This document shows, in pieces, positions 36,226 to 45,010 of a DNA stretch of 64,000 nt; position 1 is the first letter of the stretch, and each line of letters begins with the position of its first letter. The notes beneath the pieces were generated by a model. It did no database searches and had not been told where the DNA came from. It worked only from the letters and a program-made list of their open reading frames with translations. This stretch comes from Mesorhizobium tamadayense (lineage in GTDB: Bacteria; Pseudomonadota; Alphaproteobacteria; Rhizobiales; Rhizobiaceae). The stretch lies in the NCBI RefSeq assembly GCF_003863365.1, contig NZ_RQXT01000014.1, forward strand, positions 1 through 64,000. The letters run 5' to 3'. The position numbers and the translations under genes are program-made.

Positions 36226-38639
36226 TCCGGGTCCCTCCCAAGAAAGATTGGCAACCAAACCTGCGGATCGTCGCCGACGCGCGCACGCAGCGCATCGAGC
36301 TCCTGAACCGTCTCAATTCGACCGGAAAGGATCTTGATCGCGTCAGGCATCGCGGCGAGATTGAGGCGCGCAATGACGCTGTCCTGGTCATGCTTGATCA
36401 GGAATTTGCGGGCTTCGGGCGGGGTTTCGCGAATCCATTTAATCTCGCGTTCCGACAGCCCGAACGCCCTGTGCGACTCCTCATCGGCCTTCGGGTTGGG
36501 GAAAAAGATATTGGTCGGCGTCTGTTCGATCAGTGTATTGGCGATCGATGACTTTACAATATCCGCCGCAGACTGCGTGCCGAATCCAATGATGCCATTC
36601 AACTTTCGAATGGTTTTCAGCTTGTCCTTGATGAAGTAGCTGAAAATATCATTGTCCAGGAGCTTCCAGCCCTCATCGAGGAAGATCATGACCGGTTGCC
36701 CGTCAAGCAGCTCCTCGATGCGATGGAAGATATAGAGCAAGGCCGCCGTACTGGTTGTTGCGTCGCTCAACACACTGGTCATGTCGAAGCCGAAAATGGA
36801 CGACATCGAAAACGAGTCTTCCGCGTTGTTGAACAACCAACCGCGCTGATCCGGCCTCATCCATGGCTGAAGGCGCGAATAGAGGTCGTCATCCCCGGCG
36901 CGCATCGCACCGCGCAACAATTCGGCGAACTCCTCCATGGTTCGACCCTCAGGCGGCGCGCTCGCCACCTGGGCGATCGCGTTGCGGATGACTTGCTCCT
37001 CGCGCGTCGAGTGGCCGTGTCCGTCGGCTCCCCGCAGCATAAAGCTGAAAAGCTGGAAGAGAAATTCCCGATTGTGCGGCGTATCGGGAAGGTGCAACGG
37101 GTTGAAGCCGGAAGGCTCGCCGGCCTTCAGAACCTCATAGCGGCCGCCAAGCGACCGCACGAAGATATCCAAGCCCCGATCCTTGTCGATCATCACCAGC
37201 TTGGGGCGCGGCGTGATGCGCTGCGCCTGTGCCGCGAGAAAGCCGAGCAGCACCGTCTTGCCCGAGCCCGAGGGACCATTCAGGGTGAAGTTGCCAAGGT
37301 CACGAACATGGAAGTTGAAGAAGTAGGGCGTTTGCGACGTCGTCTCGAGGACGCTTATCGGCATTCCCCAATGCACCCCGCCAGTCCGGCCGCTCGGATA
37401 GTTATGGAAGGCCGAGAAGCCCGCCATGTTCTTCGATGAGATCATCGACTTACGCGCCACATAGGCGAAATTGCCAGGCAGGGTGGCCCAGAACGCCGGT
37501 TCACAATTCAGGTCCTCGCGAACCCAAAGGGCGGACACCTCCGTCAGCGCCGTGCCGACATCGGTCACGCAGCGCGCCACGTCGTCCATGGTTTTCCCAA
37601 GGCACAGCACCGTCAGATGATGCAAGCCATAGAGTGCTTCCGAGGACAGAAGCTCATCGCGCGCTTCATCGAGCTGATCCCCCACGATCGAGCCGGCTTC
37701 ATCCGACATGTCGATCTTGCGCCCGACCCGCTCCATCTGGGTCAGCGCCTGGGGCTTGTCGATGATTGCGAAGGATTGCGTCACGATGAATTCGTGCGGC
37801 ACCTTCAGCATTGGGTTGAGCATCCCCGGTCCCGTGATAGAGGGGTACTCGCCCACCGAAATGATGGCGCCGTATCGCGTTTCGCCAGGGAACGCACCGC
37901 GAATTTCCAGGGCATTGGGGCCGAAGAACAGCCGCTTCGTCGCCAGCGCCTCCGCGAGCTTCATGCGCGGCAGTGCCATCGGCCGCGGAAACCCGCCATT
38001 GACAAGCTGCACCAGGAATTCCAGCGGCTCGGAATACCAAACCTCATTGCGCTTGACGACGGTGAGAACCCGCGCGCCATACGCCTGCAGGCTCTCTCGG
38101 ACGGCTTTCATCACGTCCATGAATTCGATCAGCGCCCGCTCCTCGCTCGAAGAGCGACCGTCCGCCGCTTTGCGTCCCAAAAGCTTGCGGATCACAAGAT
38201 CCGCCGTCCCGACGGTGCCCTGCAGCTCGCGCCGCACGATCGTCAGGTAGATATCGTTCACAAACATGCGCTGAGTGCGCAGAGCCGCTGTATAGCGCGC
38301 GTCGAGCTGTTGGCAGAACGCATTGTCGAAGCTCGACTCGATCGCCGGCTTCACCTCGCGGCGCACGATATGCGAGTAGATCGCATAGCGGGAATTCGCC
38401 AACCCCCGAATGAGATCGTTGCGGCCGAGCAGGCGCGAATTGATCTCCGCGATATCGATCGTCTCGAAGCACAGGCCGCTCATGTGAACGAAGGACATCA
38501 ACATGCCGTCCTGCGTCTTGATCACCTCGTCGGACACATGCCGCGAATAGGGTATGTGGGCCGAAACCGGATTCTCCCGACGGGACACGGCCCCGAAACT
38601 CAGTTCATCGCGAAGCGCCCGTGCGATCGCCACGGTCAC
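36222..38639 (-). CDS. virB4: VirB4-family ATPase
   Basis: The 805-residue protein is the conserved VirB4/TrbE/CagE ATPase. The N-terminal domain has AHIPYSRHVSDEVIKTQDG and SFVHMSGLCFETIDI. Walker A LNGPSGSGKTVLLGFLAA is near residue 458, Walker B MIFLDEGWKLLD near residue 650, and the final domain has RKLNGIIGFGTQSAADI. It energises pilus assembly and substrate transfer. Overlaps of four bases with virB3 and the VirB5-like gene show tight coupling. Confidence 0.95.
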   Translation of the reverse strand: MTVAIARALRDELSFGAVSRRENPVSAHIPYSRHVSDEVIKTQDGMLMSFVHMSGLCFETIDIAEINSRLLGRNDLIRGLANSRYAIYSHIVRREVKPAIESSFDNAFCQQLDARYTAALRTQRMFVNDIYLTIVRRELQGTVGTADLVIRKLLGRKAADGRSSSEERALIEFMDVMKAVRESLQAYGARVLTVVKRNEVWYSEPLEFLVQLVNGGFPRPMALPRMKLAEALATKRLFFGPNALEIRGAFPGETRYGAIISVGEYPSITGPGMLNPMLKVPHEFIVTQSFAIIDKPQALTQMERVGRKIDMSDEAGSIVGDQLDEARDELLSSEALYGLHHLTVLCLGKTMDDVARCVTDVGTALTEVSALWVREDLNCEPAFWATLPGNFAYVARKSMISSKNMAGFSAFHNYPSGRTGGVHWGMPISVLETTSQTPYFFNFHVRDLGNFTLNGPSGSGKTVLLGFLAAQAQRITPRPKLVMIDKDRGLDIFVRSLGGRYEVLKAGEPSGFNPLHLPDTPHNREFLFQLFSFMLRGADGHGHSTREEQVIRNAIAQVASAPPEGRTMEEFAELLRGAMRAGDDDLYSRLQPWMRPDQRGWLFNNAEDSFSMSSIFGFDMTSVLSDATTSTAALLYIFHRIEELLDGQPVMIFLDEGWKLLDNDIFSYFIKDKLKTIRKLNGIIGFGTQSAADIVKSSIANTLIEQTPTNIFFPNPKADEESHRAFGLSEREIKWIRETPPEARKFLIKHDQDSVIARLNLAAMPDAIKILSGRIETVQELDALRARVGDDPQVWLPIFLGRDPE

Positions 38640-38953
38640 ACCCGATAACTGCGCGCGCCCCAGAAGCTGGCGCTCCGGGGCGGCATCTTTCGTGAACGGA
38701 TGAACATGATCTCGATGAACATGGGATCGCGCATGATCGCGATCCTGGCAACCGCATAGAGCGGCACACAGATTGAGAGCATGACCAGATTATGGGTTGC
38801 GAGGAACACGACCGCGGTCAGCACGCCGATGAACCCCGCTAGCTCGTAGGGAATACCGAGCACCGTCGGCGCTCGGGTCAAGCCCTTGACCAGCGGAGTG
38901 ATCAACAATTTGGGCTCGCCAGGATCGATCCGGCCGTCTGCCATGCCGATCAT
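38636..38953 (-). CDS. virB3: VirB3-family membrane protein
   Basis: The 105-residue protein has two membrane helices (IPYELAGFIGVLTAVVFLAT and MLSICVPLYAVARIAIM) and the VirB3-typical N-terminus LLITPLVKGLTRAPTVLGIP. It sits next to VirB4, with which VirB3 works and is sometimes fused. The ATG overlaps the virB2 stop, and its stop overlaps the virB4 start. Confidence 0.9.
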   Translation of the reverse strand: MIGMADGRIDPGEPKLLITPLVKGLTRAPTVLGIPYELAGFIGVLTAVVFLATHNLVMLSICVPLYAVARIAIMRDPMFIEIMFIRSRKMPPRSASFWGARSYRV

Positions 38954-39261
38954 CTACCGACCGCGGATTGAAAGAATTCGACGATCTGGGCCGAGCCGAA
39001 GACCAACACGATACCCAAGACCCAGCTTCCGGCCACAAACCATGACAGGCGTGCCGCCCAGGCCATGAAGCCCATGAAAATGCAGAACAGAACCGCCAAA
39101 GCCGTCGCGATCGGCCCGGTCAGGGTCTGCACCAACGTCTGCAGCGTGCTTTGCACCGGCTGGAGATTTCCGCCCCCGGCCATCGCCTGCGTTGCCAAGA
39201 GCATGAGCGGCATCGCCACACCAGCGCTGCGTGTCGCAATCATCTTCCACATGGTCATCAA
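38950..39261 (-). CDS. virB2: VirB2/TrbC-family pilin
   Basis: The 103-residue prepilin has a long signal peptide with cleavage expected at AMA|GGG near residue 29. Two hydrophobic helices are separated by a short loop (LAVLFCIFMGFMAWAA and WFVAGSWVLGIVLVFG), the VirB2 layout. It is the major subunit of the conjugative pilus. Ten bases separate it from the virB1 stop. Confidence 0.9.
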   Translation of the reverse strand: MMTMWKMIATRSAGVAMPLMLLATQAMAGGGNLQPVQSTLQTLVQTLTGPIATALAVLFCIFMGFMAWAARLSWFVAGSWVLGIVLVFGSAQIVEFFQSAVGR

Positions 39262-39270
39262 AGCTTCTCC

Positions 39271-40128
39271 TCAGTCAAAGTTTTGCACCATCCCGCCCTG
39301 CCAGACCGGCGCCGTCGCTTCGCGAGACTTCGTGGTGCCGCCATTGCGGGAGGTGGTGCGGGATGTCGGATCATTTCGTTGATCCGCCGCGCCGGCCGCA
39401 GCAGGTTGAACGCCGGCCAGGTCGAGGCTCACCGCCCCGGCGGGCATCACTGCCTCAGTACCGACCGATGGCCATTGGTAGAAATCGTTGATGACGTTGG
39501 CGACGTAGCCAACCGTCTCGGAGTAGGGCGGCACGCCCTTATATTTGAGAACGGCGACCTCGCCGGCATTGTAGGCGGCGAGCATATATATCGGGTTCGG
39601 AAACTTGCGATGCAGATCCCGCAGAAAGCCGATCCCACCTTTCACATTATCCGCGGGATCGCAGATATTGACCCCGTAGCTTGCTGCCGTGGACGGCAGA
39701 AGCTGCATCAGGCCATACGCCCCTTTGGGCGATAGCGCGCCGGAATTGAAGCGGCTTTCGGCCCGGGCAACCGCGAGGACGAGCGGCGGGGCAAAGCCTT
39801 GCTGGCGCGCGACCGTTTCGACGATCCGCTGTCCTTCTTCCTTCGACAGGGCAGCGACGCCGGGGCAGGGGTTGTCTGCCTTGGTCGATGTCACCGTAGC
39901 GGCCGCGCCGTCAGCGTTTTCCGCTGCACCGATCTGCTGCACGTCCTGGCTCTCAACCTGATAGGCCGGCATCACCCGGCCATTCGCGTCGACGGCAGCA
40001 TTAACGACGCGCCTGGCAGGTGCCGTAACGCGGTCCTGGAATCTTTGCGAAGCTTCCTGCGCAGACGCTGCTTGGCACATCACCAGGATCGCACCCGCTG
40101 CCAGCACTGTTTTGCGGAATCGAATCAC
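39271..40128 (-). CDS. virB1: VirB1-family lytic transglycosylase
   Basis: The 285-residue exported protein has a signal peptide (cleaved near ASA|QEA). Its SLT domain starts near residue 100 with the catalytic glutamate in VARAESRFNSGALSPKG, then AYGLMQLLPSTAASYGV and AAYNAGEVAVLKY. It opens peptidoglycan locally for channel assembly. The Ser/Thr/Gly-rich tail is typical of VirB1 and may be released. It is the first gene of the leftward operon, so the operon promoter should lie at 40129-40220, shared with the divergent genes. Confidence 0.93.
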   Translation of the reverse strand: MIRFRKTVLAAGAILVMCQAASAQEASQRFQDRVTAPARRVVNAAVDANGRVMPAYQVESQDVQQIGAAENADGAAATVTSTKADNPCPGVAALSKEEGQRIVETVARQQGFAPPLVLAVARAESRFNSGALSPKGAYGLMQLLPSTAASYGVNICDPADNVKGGIGFLRDLHRKFPNPIYMLAAYNAGEVAVLKYKGVPPYSETVGYVANVINDFYQWPSVGTEAVMPAGAVSLDLAGVQPAAAGAADQRNDPTSRTTSRNGGTTKSREATAPVWQGGMVQNFD

Positions 40129-40220
40129 TTAAAAGAATCCTACGCCCGTTTGCTGATTTTGCGATATCGAATTAATACAATGACTCGATGAACCGCAATC
40201 GCGAAGTTGAGGCTGGCACA

Positions 40221-40760
40221 ATGAAAATGAGCAGGGTTCTTCCCGTTGTGGCGTTTTTGCCGATCTTGTCGGCTCTGCCGCCGGCGCCGGCACATGCTGA
40301 TGATTTTGGCTGCAAGGTCTTGCTGTGCATCCTCAACCCGCAGGGTTGGGCGAGCGTCGGCGAATGTGTGCCCCCGGTCGAGCGCGCTTTCCGTATGGTC
40401 GCGCATGGGGAGCCCTGGCCTCAGTGCCCCGAGGCCGGCAGTTCCGGTCGTATCGGATATGAGAAATTCAAACCCTGCCCGGACGGCACGATCGCCGTCT
40501 CGCCCGAGATGGAATCGAGCGGGAGCGACACCAGCTCTCGCTCACAAACTGTCTACAAGCCCGACAATAACGGCGCCTTCTGTGCTCCGCGAAATGCGAC
40601 GAATGCCTCCTGGGGCACTTACCCGAGAGGTTCGGGCAACGGCACCCATCGCACATCGGCCGTGACGCCGAGCGAGCAGAGGACGGAGCCAAACTATCTC
40701 GATCTCACGACGACAGATGGCAAACAGCGGTTCTGGTTCGATCTGAGCAGGTATCAATAA
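40221..40760 (+). CDS. Exported conjugation-associated protein
   Basis: The preferred start is the ATG at 40221 (MKMSRVLPVVAFLPILSALP, signal peptide cleaved near AHA|DDF), giving 179 residues; an ATG at 40188 is possible. The mature N-terminus FGCKVLLCILNPQGWASVGE and CVPPVERAF, with paired cysteines, matches a family of small secreted proteins seen beside conjugation genes of plasmids and ICEs. Its role is unknown. It diverges from virB1 and overlaps the next start by one base. Confidence 0.78.
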   Translation: MKMSRVLPVVAFLPILSALPPAPAHADDFGCKVLLCILNPQGWASVGECVPPVERAFRMVAHGEPWPQCPEAGSSGRIGYEKFKPCPDGTIAVSPEMESSGSDTSSRSQTVYKPDNNGAFCAPRNATNASWGTYPRGSGNGTHRTSAVTPSEQRTEPNYLDLTTTDGKQRFWFDLSRYQ

Positions 40761-41359
40761 TGAAGCCTGGCTTCGCCGCCGCCGGCATTCTCGCGGCCGT
40801 CCTCGCCAGTGTGCCGTCACTTGCCGAGGACAAACCCGATCCCTGGTTTGAGATCCCTGCCACAGCATCGTTCAGCACCGGCGACACCTGGACCTATGCC
40901 GGCGAGACCCACCGTCTGTATGGCGTTCAAGCCTGCCTGCGAGGCACTTATTTCACAAATGGGGCAGGGGGGCGTGTCGATTGCGGCGAGGCAAGCCTTG
41001 CCATGCTCGTCTCTCTCATCCGGGATCTCAAACCTCAGTGCTACACGGCCGCCTGGCAGGCCGCGACCAAAACGCGCTTCGTCGTTTGTGTCGCACGGCC
41101 CACTGAAGGATACGCGGCTGGTTCTCGCATCGATCTCGGCACGGCGCTGATCTCAACCGGCTGGGCTTTTGCGGCCATCACTCCGAACGGCGCTCCGGTT
41201 CATGCGCCCTATATCGTCGCGCAGGAGGTTGCTAAAAAGCAGCACCTTGGCCTGTGGCAGTTCGCCGACGTTCCCGATCCAAATGCCATCATCCTCCAGA
41301 ATATCCGCAACGCATCTAACGCGGCTGGTCAGTCTTCGAATCCGCCTGCAAATCCATAA
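40760..41359 (+). CDS. Exported SNase-fold protein, probably catalytically degenerate
   Basis: This 199-residue protein has a signal peptide cleaved near SLA|EDK. The body follows the thermonuclease layout: GDTWTYAGETHRLYGVQACL corresponds to the nuclease core, and ALISTGWAFAAI plus QEVAKKQHLGLWQF to its end. The residues at the calcium-binding aspartates and catalytic glutamate are changed (TGDT instead of DGDT, VQAC instead of IDAPE), so nuclease activity is doubtful. It is coupled to the previous gene and may have a structural or binding role in conjugation. Confidence 0.75.
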   Translation: MKPGFAAAGILAAVLASVPSLAEDKPDPWFEIPATASFSTGDTWTYAGETHRLYGVQACLRGTYFTNGAGGRVDCGEASLAMLVSLIRDLKPQCYTAAWQAATKTRFVVCVARPTEGYAAGSRIDLGTALISTGWAFAAITPNGAPVHAPYIVAQEVAKKQHLGLWQFADVPDPNAIILQNIRNASNAAGQSSNPPANP

Positions 41360-41412
41360 CCGGTCCCGGCGGTTTGGATCATACTGGCCATCCTGCAGAG
41401 GCCATCGCCGGA

Positions 41413-41529
41413 TCACGAACGCGAAAGACTGTCCCACTGGTTCAGAAGCCGGGCGCCAGACAGCACCAGAATCAGGGCTGTTGCAATGACAATGCCCGTT
41501 CCCGGATCCATGTCGAATTTCTTCAGCAT
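41413..41529 (-). CDS. 38-residue membrane microprotein
   Basis: Reading leftward from 41529, an ATG behind AAGGAGAAAG encodes MLKKFDMDPGTGIVIATALI followed by LVLSGARLLNQWDSLSRS and a stop. It has one clean transmembrane helix with a positive N-terminus and polar tail. The ribosome-binding site and hydrophobic pattern are strong evidence despite the small size. It lies downstream of the DUF1173 gene on the same strand and may belong to its transcript. Function unknown. Confidence 0.6.
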   Translation of the reverse strand: MLKKFDMDPGTGIVIATALILVLSGARLLNQWDSLSRS

Positions 41530-41683
41530 CGCTTTCTCCTTTTCGCACTCCCTGGTCACGGCCCCGATCAGCGGTCCGCCAACCGCGTCCAATCATTGCT
41601 GTCATCTGGCCTTTCGCTTGTTCACGATATCTGGTTCCTGGCTGGGTCCGATTACTGCGCGGCAGCCACGCACTTTGCGCTTT

Positions 41684-42922
41684 TCACGTGTTCGGTCGAT
41701 ATTCCAAAGCCTGCCTGCCAGGCGGAGCCGAAAGCCGCTGCTGTTTGCCCGGTAGCGCCGGCCGGGGGCCGCTTGCGTCCCAGCACCAGGTCTCGAGCTC
41801 GCAGCTTGAAATCAGATGGTCGAATTCCGCCCGTACCGCCTCCTTGGCATCGTGCGGTACTATAAAAAGCGCCGTTCCCTGCTGGTCAACGTCGGTCAGA
41901 AGACCGAACGCCATCGCCGCCGCCGGCAGGACGTTGTAGCGCAGCGTTTTCACAAACCGCCGATGCTCCCCGGTCAGTAGCTCGATCAATTCCTTTTCGT
42001 CGTTGCGCTGAAATGGAATCCAGTTCTCCGTCACGTTCATAAAGCCGATTTCGTCGATCGACAGAATGCCGGACGGCATCTGCATGACCGTTGCGATGGT
42101 GATCAGGTGCGAATTTTCGTGCAGTCGCCACAGGTCGAACTCCGCTGCAAAGCGCTTCGGCACTGCCTTGAACATTTTCTCATCCAGGAAGAGCGGCGCG
42201 TCGGGTATATGCTTGATCGACAGCCTGCCGCCAAACCGGGCGGGATCCAGCGATTTCACAATGCCGATCACGATCTTCTTGTGCTTCGCCATGGCTGCCG
42301 CCGCGAAAGCCCGCTCCCGATCCGCTGCCAGGCGATCCTTGTGCTCTGGCGAGTACATTGCCGGCATAAACAGCAGCTCGCGCAACTGGAACTTCTGGCT
42401 CGACTTTGCATCGGCCGCGCCCCAAAGAAATCTCCGGACCAAGCCCCAGTTTCTTTTTCCCACAAAGCCGGGCGCCATTAATGTCAGCTCCGCCTCTTCC
42501 CAGAGATAGTCGAGCAAGCCTCGCAGCGTGAGCTTCCTCGGATCGGCTTTCACAGTGTGGTGCGAAGTCCCCTCGCCGGATGGTCCCTGTCGCGGCTTGC
42601 CTTGTGTCAGTGCGAAGGCCAGCTTCAGTCGCGCTGCCTCCGATGCAGGATCCTCAATGATCGCTTGACCCAAGACCTCCGCCTTTCCCGACAGTGCAAG
42701 GGGCAGTTCATAGCGATCACAGTCTACCGCATGGTCCTTGCCGGTGTTCGGCATGCGCTTGACGATCAATTCCTCACCGACGGCGGCAATGTACATCGGC
42801 ACGCCGGGATGGCGACACAAACACAAGACACGGGCCTGCTTGTCCCGCGCCTGACGCAAGAACGTCTGAATTTCCGGATGCTGTGGGCCAACCGTGCGAC
42901 CCAGAATAGCAAAGTCACTCAT
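41684..42922 (-). CDS. DUF1173 family protein
   Basis: I take the ATG at 42922 (MSDFAILGRTVGPQHPEIQ); a GTG at 42952 is an alternative. The product of 412 residues has LCLCRHPGVPMYIAAVGEEL, an N-terminal CxC...H arrangement, HAVDCDRYELP, then a long soluble region ending SCELETWCWDASG. This matches DUF1173 proteins, which are about 400 residues long and almost confined to mobile elements of Proteobacteria. Their activity is unknown. The conserved Cys/His residues suggest metal binding, which is inference. An operator-like palindrome lies just upstream. Confidence 0.85.
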   Translation of the reverse strand: MSDFAILGRTVGPQHPEIQTFLRQARDKQARVLCLCRHPGVPMYIAAVGEELIVKRMPNTGKDHAVDCDRYELPLALSGKAEVLGQAIIEDPASEAARLKLAFALTQGKPRQGPSGEGTSHHTVKADPRKLTLRGLLDYLWEEAELTLMAPGFVGKRNWGLVRRFLWGAADAKSSQKFQLRELLFMPAMYSPEHKDRLAADRERAFAAAAMAKHKKIVIGIVKSLDPARFGGRLSIKHIPDAPLFLDEKMFKAVPKRFAAEFDLWRLHENSHLITIATVMQMPSGILSIDEIGFMNVTENWIPFQRNDEKELIELLTGEHRRFVKTLRYNVLPAAAMAFGLLTDVDQQGTALFIVPHDAKEAVRAEFDHLISSCELETWCWDASGPRPALPGKQQRLSAPPGRQALEYRPNT

Positions 42923-42951
42923 AAGGCTGCCATCCGACTTTAGATCGTGCA

Positions 42952-42968
42952 CCCTATGATTAAATCAT
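42952..42968. promoter_or_regulatory. Operator-like palindrome upstream of DUF1173 gene
   Basis: CCCTATGATTAAATCA at 42952-42967 contains the near-perfect palindrome ATGATT-A-AATCAT (42956-42968). The same 16 bases occur inverted at 52907-52922, between two divergent genes. A second inverted repeat, TTGAAT / ATTCAA (42968-42973 and 42983-42988), follows at once. A shared regulator is inferred. Confidence 0.55.
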
Positions 42969-42988
42969 TGAATCGATGTTTCATTCAA

Positions 42989-43639
42989 CCCATTAGGTTC
43001 AACGATGCTTTCTATGGATTGACTGTGGTTATGCTTGGTAGCCTTGGGCGGGTCGAAGGTAGGGATTCGACGTTTTCGATCGTTTCGGTCTTGCCGGGGA
43101 TCTTGGACATTTTTTCCATCCTTTTTCCACGGCCGCAAAGCAAAGCCGTCTCCCAAACGTACGAAACCGTCGCAACGGATCTATGAAGCTGACACGAATT
43201 TGCGCAAGCGGGCTGCGAAATGGGGCTGCATGATGACAATCGCGGCGCACGAATTGTTGCCGTTTTATATGTTTTTTGGAATTCTATTCGTCGCCAAGGT
43301 TTTGAAATAAGATCAAACAGGGAAGATCGTCCGGCGGTTTCCTCCCATTCCGCCGGACGGTGTTCCTCTCAAGGTTTTAACGTTCTTTTGGCCGGGCTGT
43401 TTCGAGCCCGGCTATTCTTTGTTCCGGAGCGCTGCCGGAACGCGTTTTTCCTGGTGTCGATCATTCGAGGGCAAGACGAGTTCGCACTCGCCGCTCTGTG
43501 CTTTTCGAAGGCTACGCGGGGGAGTTGTCGATGGGACCGATGCTGATGGCGGGCGCCCAAGGCCAAGGGCGTGACTGCAAGGATCACAGGGTGACCGCAC
43601 CGGTTCGCGCTGATGCAAGGGCTTGTATGGCGCATCATA
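42989..43639. other. Region without a convincing gene upstream of the Xre/RES pair
   Basis: Several short frames on both strands overlap here, but none has a ribosome-binding site or recognisable product. The open frame of the Xre-like antitoxin extends upstream to 43498, yet that part reads like non-coding DNA. A hairpin near 43394-43413 (GGCCGGGCTG ... CGAGCCCGGC) could be a terminator, although no clear T-run follows. Confidence 0.4.
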
Positions 43640-43659
43640 TGAGGCTATATGTTGCCTCA
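43640..43659. promoter_or_regulatory. Inverted repeat operator of the Xre/RES operon
   Basis: TGAGGC at 43640-43645 and GCCTCA at 43654-43659 form a perfect 6-bp inverted repeat with an 8-base spacer, ending 18 bp before the antitoxin ATG. Toxin-antitoxin operons of this type are autorepressed by the antitoxin or the complex at such sites. Confidence 0.6.
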
Positions 43660-43677
43660 CATGGAATGGAGAGTGAT

Positions 43678-44109
43678 ATGCTAGCGTTCGGCAATGTCGC
43701 AGACGTGTTGGGGCTGCCCGTTAAAGAGGTGGCGGCGCGGTCGCCTTTCGGGCTGATCTCCCGGATCGAGGATGGACTTCCCATTGGCGCGCTCGAGCGT
43801 GTTGCGCATCTTCTGGCGCCTGGCGATGCTCAGTTCAAATACCGGCTGATCCCCAAGGCGACCTACGAACGGCGCAAGATCGTACATCGCCTCTCCTCGG
43901 ACGAGGGCACACGATTGGCCCGCGTGGCGCGCGTCTGGGGGCTTGCTGTCGATGTCTGGCAGAACGAAGAGGAAGCGCGCGATTTCTTGTTTCGGCTGCA
44001 CCCGATGATTGAGGACAAGCGACCGATCGACGTCGTTATCCTGAGCGAATTCGGCGCCGAAATGGTGGTCGATATCCTCGGAAGTCTGAAGTACGGCAGT
44101 GCTGCGTGA
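43678..44109 (+). CDS. Xre/MbcA/ParS-type antitoxin
   Basis: From the ATG at 43678 (GGAG ribosome-binding site) the product is 143 residues. An N-terminal helical domain (MLAFGNVADVLGLPVKEV) is followed by the DUF2384/MbcA-ParS-type toxin-binding domain: YERRKIVHRLSSDEGTRLAR, VARVWGLAVDVWQNEEEARD and the C-terminal VDILGSLKYGSAA. It is the cognate antitoxin of the RES toxin encoded next, with which it overlaps by four bases (GTGA). Confidence 0.88.
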   Translation: MLAFGNVADVLGLPVKEVAARSPFGLISRIEDGLPIGALERVAHLLAPGDAQFKYRLIPKATYERRKIVHRLSSDEGTRLARVARVWGLAVDVWQNEEEARDFLFRLHPMIEDKRPIDVVILSEFGAEMVVDILGSLKYGSAA

Positions 44110-44588
44110 CGGCGCAGACTCTCGATCGCACGCTATCGTCCTTTCGCATCGGCGATCCGGCCGGCACCTACCCGATCTTCGATAAGACCGGCTCGACAAT
44201 TGCGCCAGGGCGATGGAACACGCCTGGAAGTCCTATCATCTACACCAGTGAGCACTATTCGACGGCCCTGTTGGAAAAGCTGGTGCATGGCAGCGGGCGA
44301 CTGCCGCCCAACCAGCACTACATCGAAATCACAATCCCGCGCGGACTGAGCTACGAGGTCTTTTCCCAGCCGACGCTGCCCGGCTGGGACATGATGCCGG
44401 CGACGGTGAGCAAGGGATTTGGCGAAAGCTGGTGTCTAGAACGGCGCAGCGTCATCCTGCTGGTGCCGAGTGTCGTGGCGCGTCTCGATAGCAATGTGCT
44501 GATCAATCCAGCGCATCCGGAGTTTTCAAGGATCCAGACGAGTCTGCATCAGCCCGTCTACTGGGACCGGCGGCTGTTTGGCGCCTAA
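44106..44588 (+). CDS. RES-domain toxin (NAD+-depleting)
   Basis: The 160-residue protein matches the RES family over its whole length: TLSSFRIGDPAGTYPIFD, GRWNTPGSPIIYTSEHYSTA, LLEKLVHGSG, then KGFGESWCLERRSVILLVPS and NVLINPAHPEF. The conserved Arg, Tyr, Glu and Ser of the family are present. RES toxins degrade NAD+ and their partners are Xre-type antitoxins, as here. The GTG start lies within the antitoxin stop. Confidence 0.92.
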   Translation: MTAQTLDRTLSSFRIGDPAGTYPIFDKTGSTIAPGRWNTPGSPIIYTSEHYSTALLEKLVHGSGRLPPNQHYIEITIPRGLSYEVFSQPTLPGWDMMPATVSKGFGESWCLERRSVILLVPSVVARLDSNVLINPAHPEFSRIQTSLHQPVYWDRRLFGA

Positions 44589-45010
44589 CGGGGAGGGGCT
44601 TTTCTGTCGCCTGCAACTCAAGTCTATCGCACAAGGCTCGAAGCATTGATGAGATTGTCGTCGTTACATGCCATCGTAGGCTTGAGCATTACCTCGGCGG
44701 TTTGCCCCTCCCGCAGGGGTTGCTGCCCAGACCAATAGATGGGGGCTAACTCGTTTATCTCTGTCAGTGCAACCCGAATTCTTGCAGAAATTCTTCGTGA
44801 TAGCGTTTCTAATCTAGGAACGTCACTTCCTAGCGGAGAGTTGCCGCCTTCTTTAATATCTACAACCTATGTTGCAACCAAGTTCGAATGTCGCGCCGCC
44901 AGCAAAGTAGAAATGTCGTATCACGTTGCTGCCTGCCACGACGAAATCGCCCGATCGGCATCAGCTGATCAGAGGTTGTCGTGCTAAACGCGAATTGCGG
45001 GAAACGGAGT
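44589..45010. other. Intergenic region with an IS-end-like repeat
   Basis: There are 420 bp without a gene. GCAAAGTAGAAATGTCG at 44902-44918 is repeated exactly at 46041-46057 at the edge of the ISNCY-type element, so insertion-sequence end material is present here too. Confidence 0.5.

Noticed and set aside
37617..38648. 343-codon plus-strand frame opposite virB4
   Set aside because: It is a shadow of the VirB4 N-terminal region.
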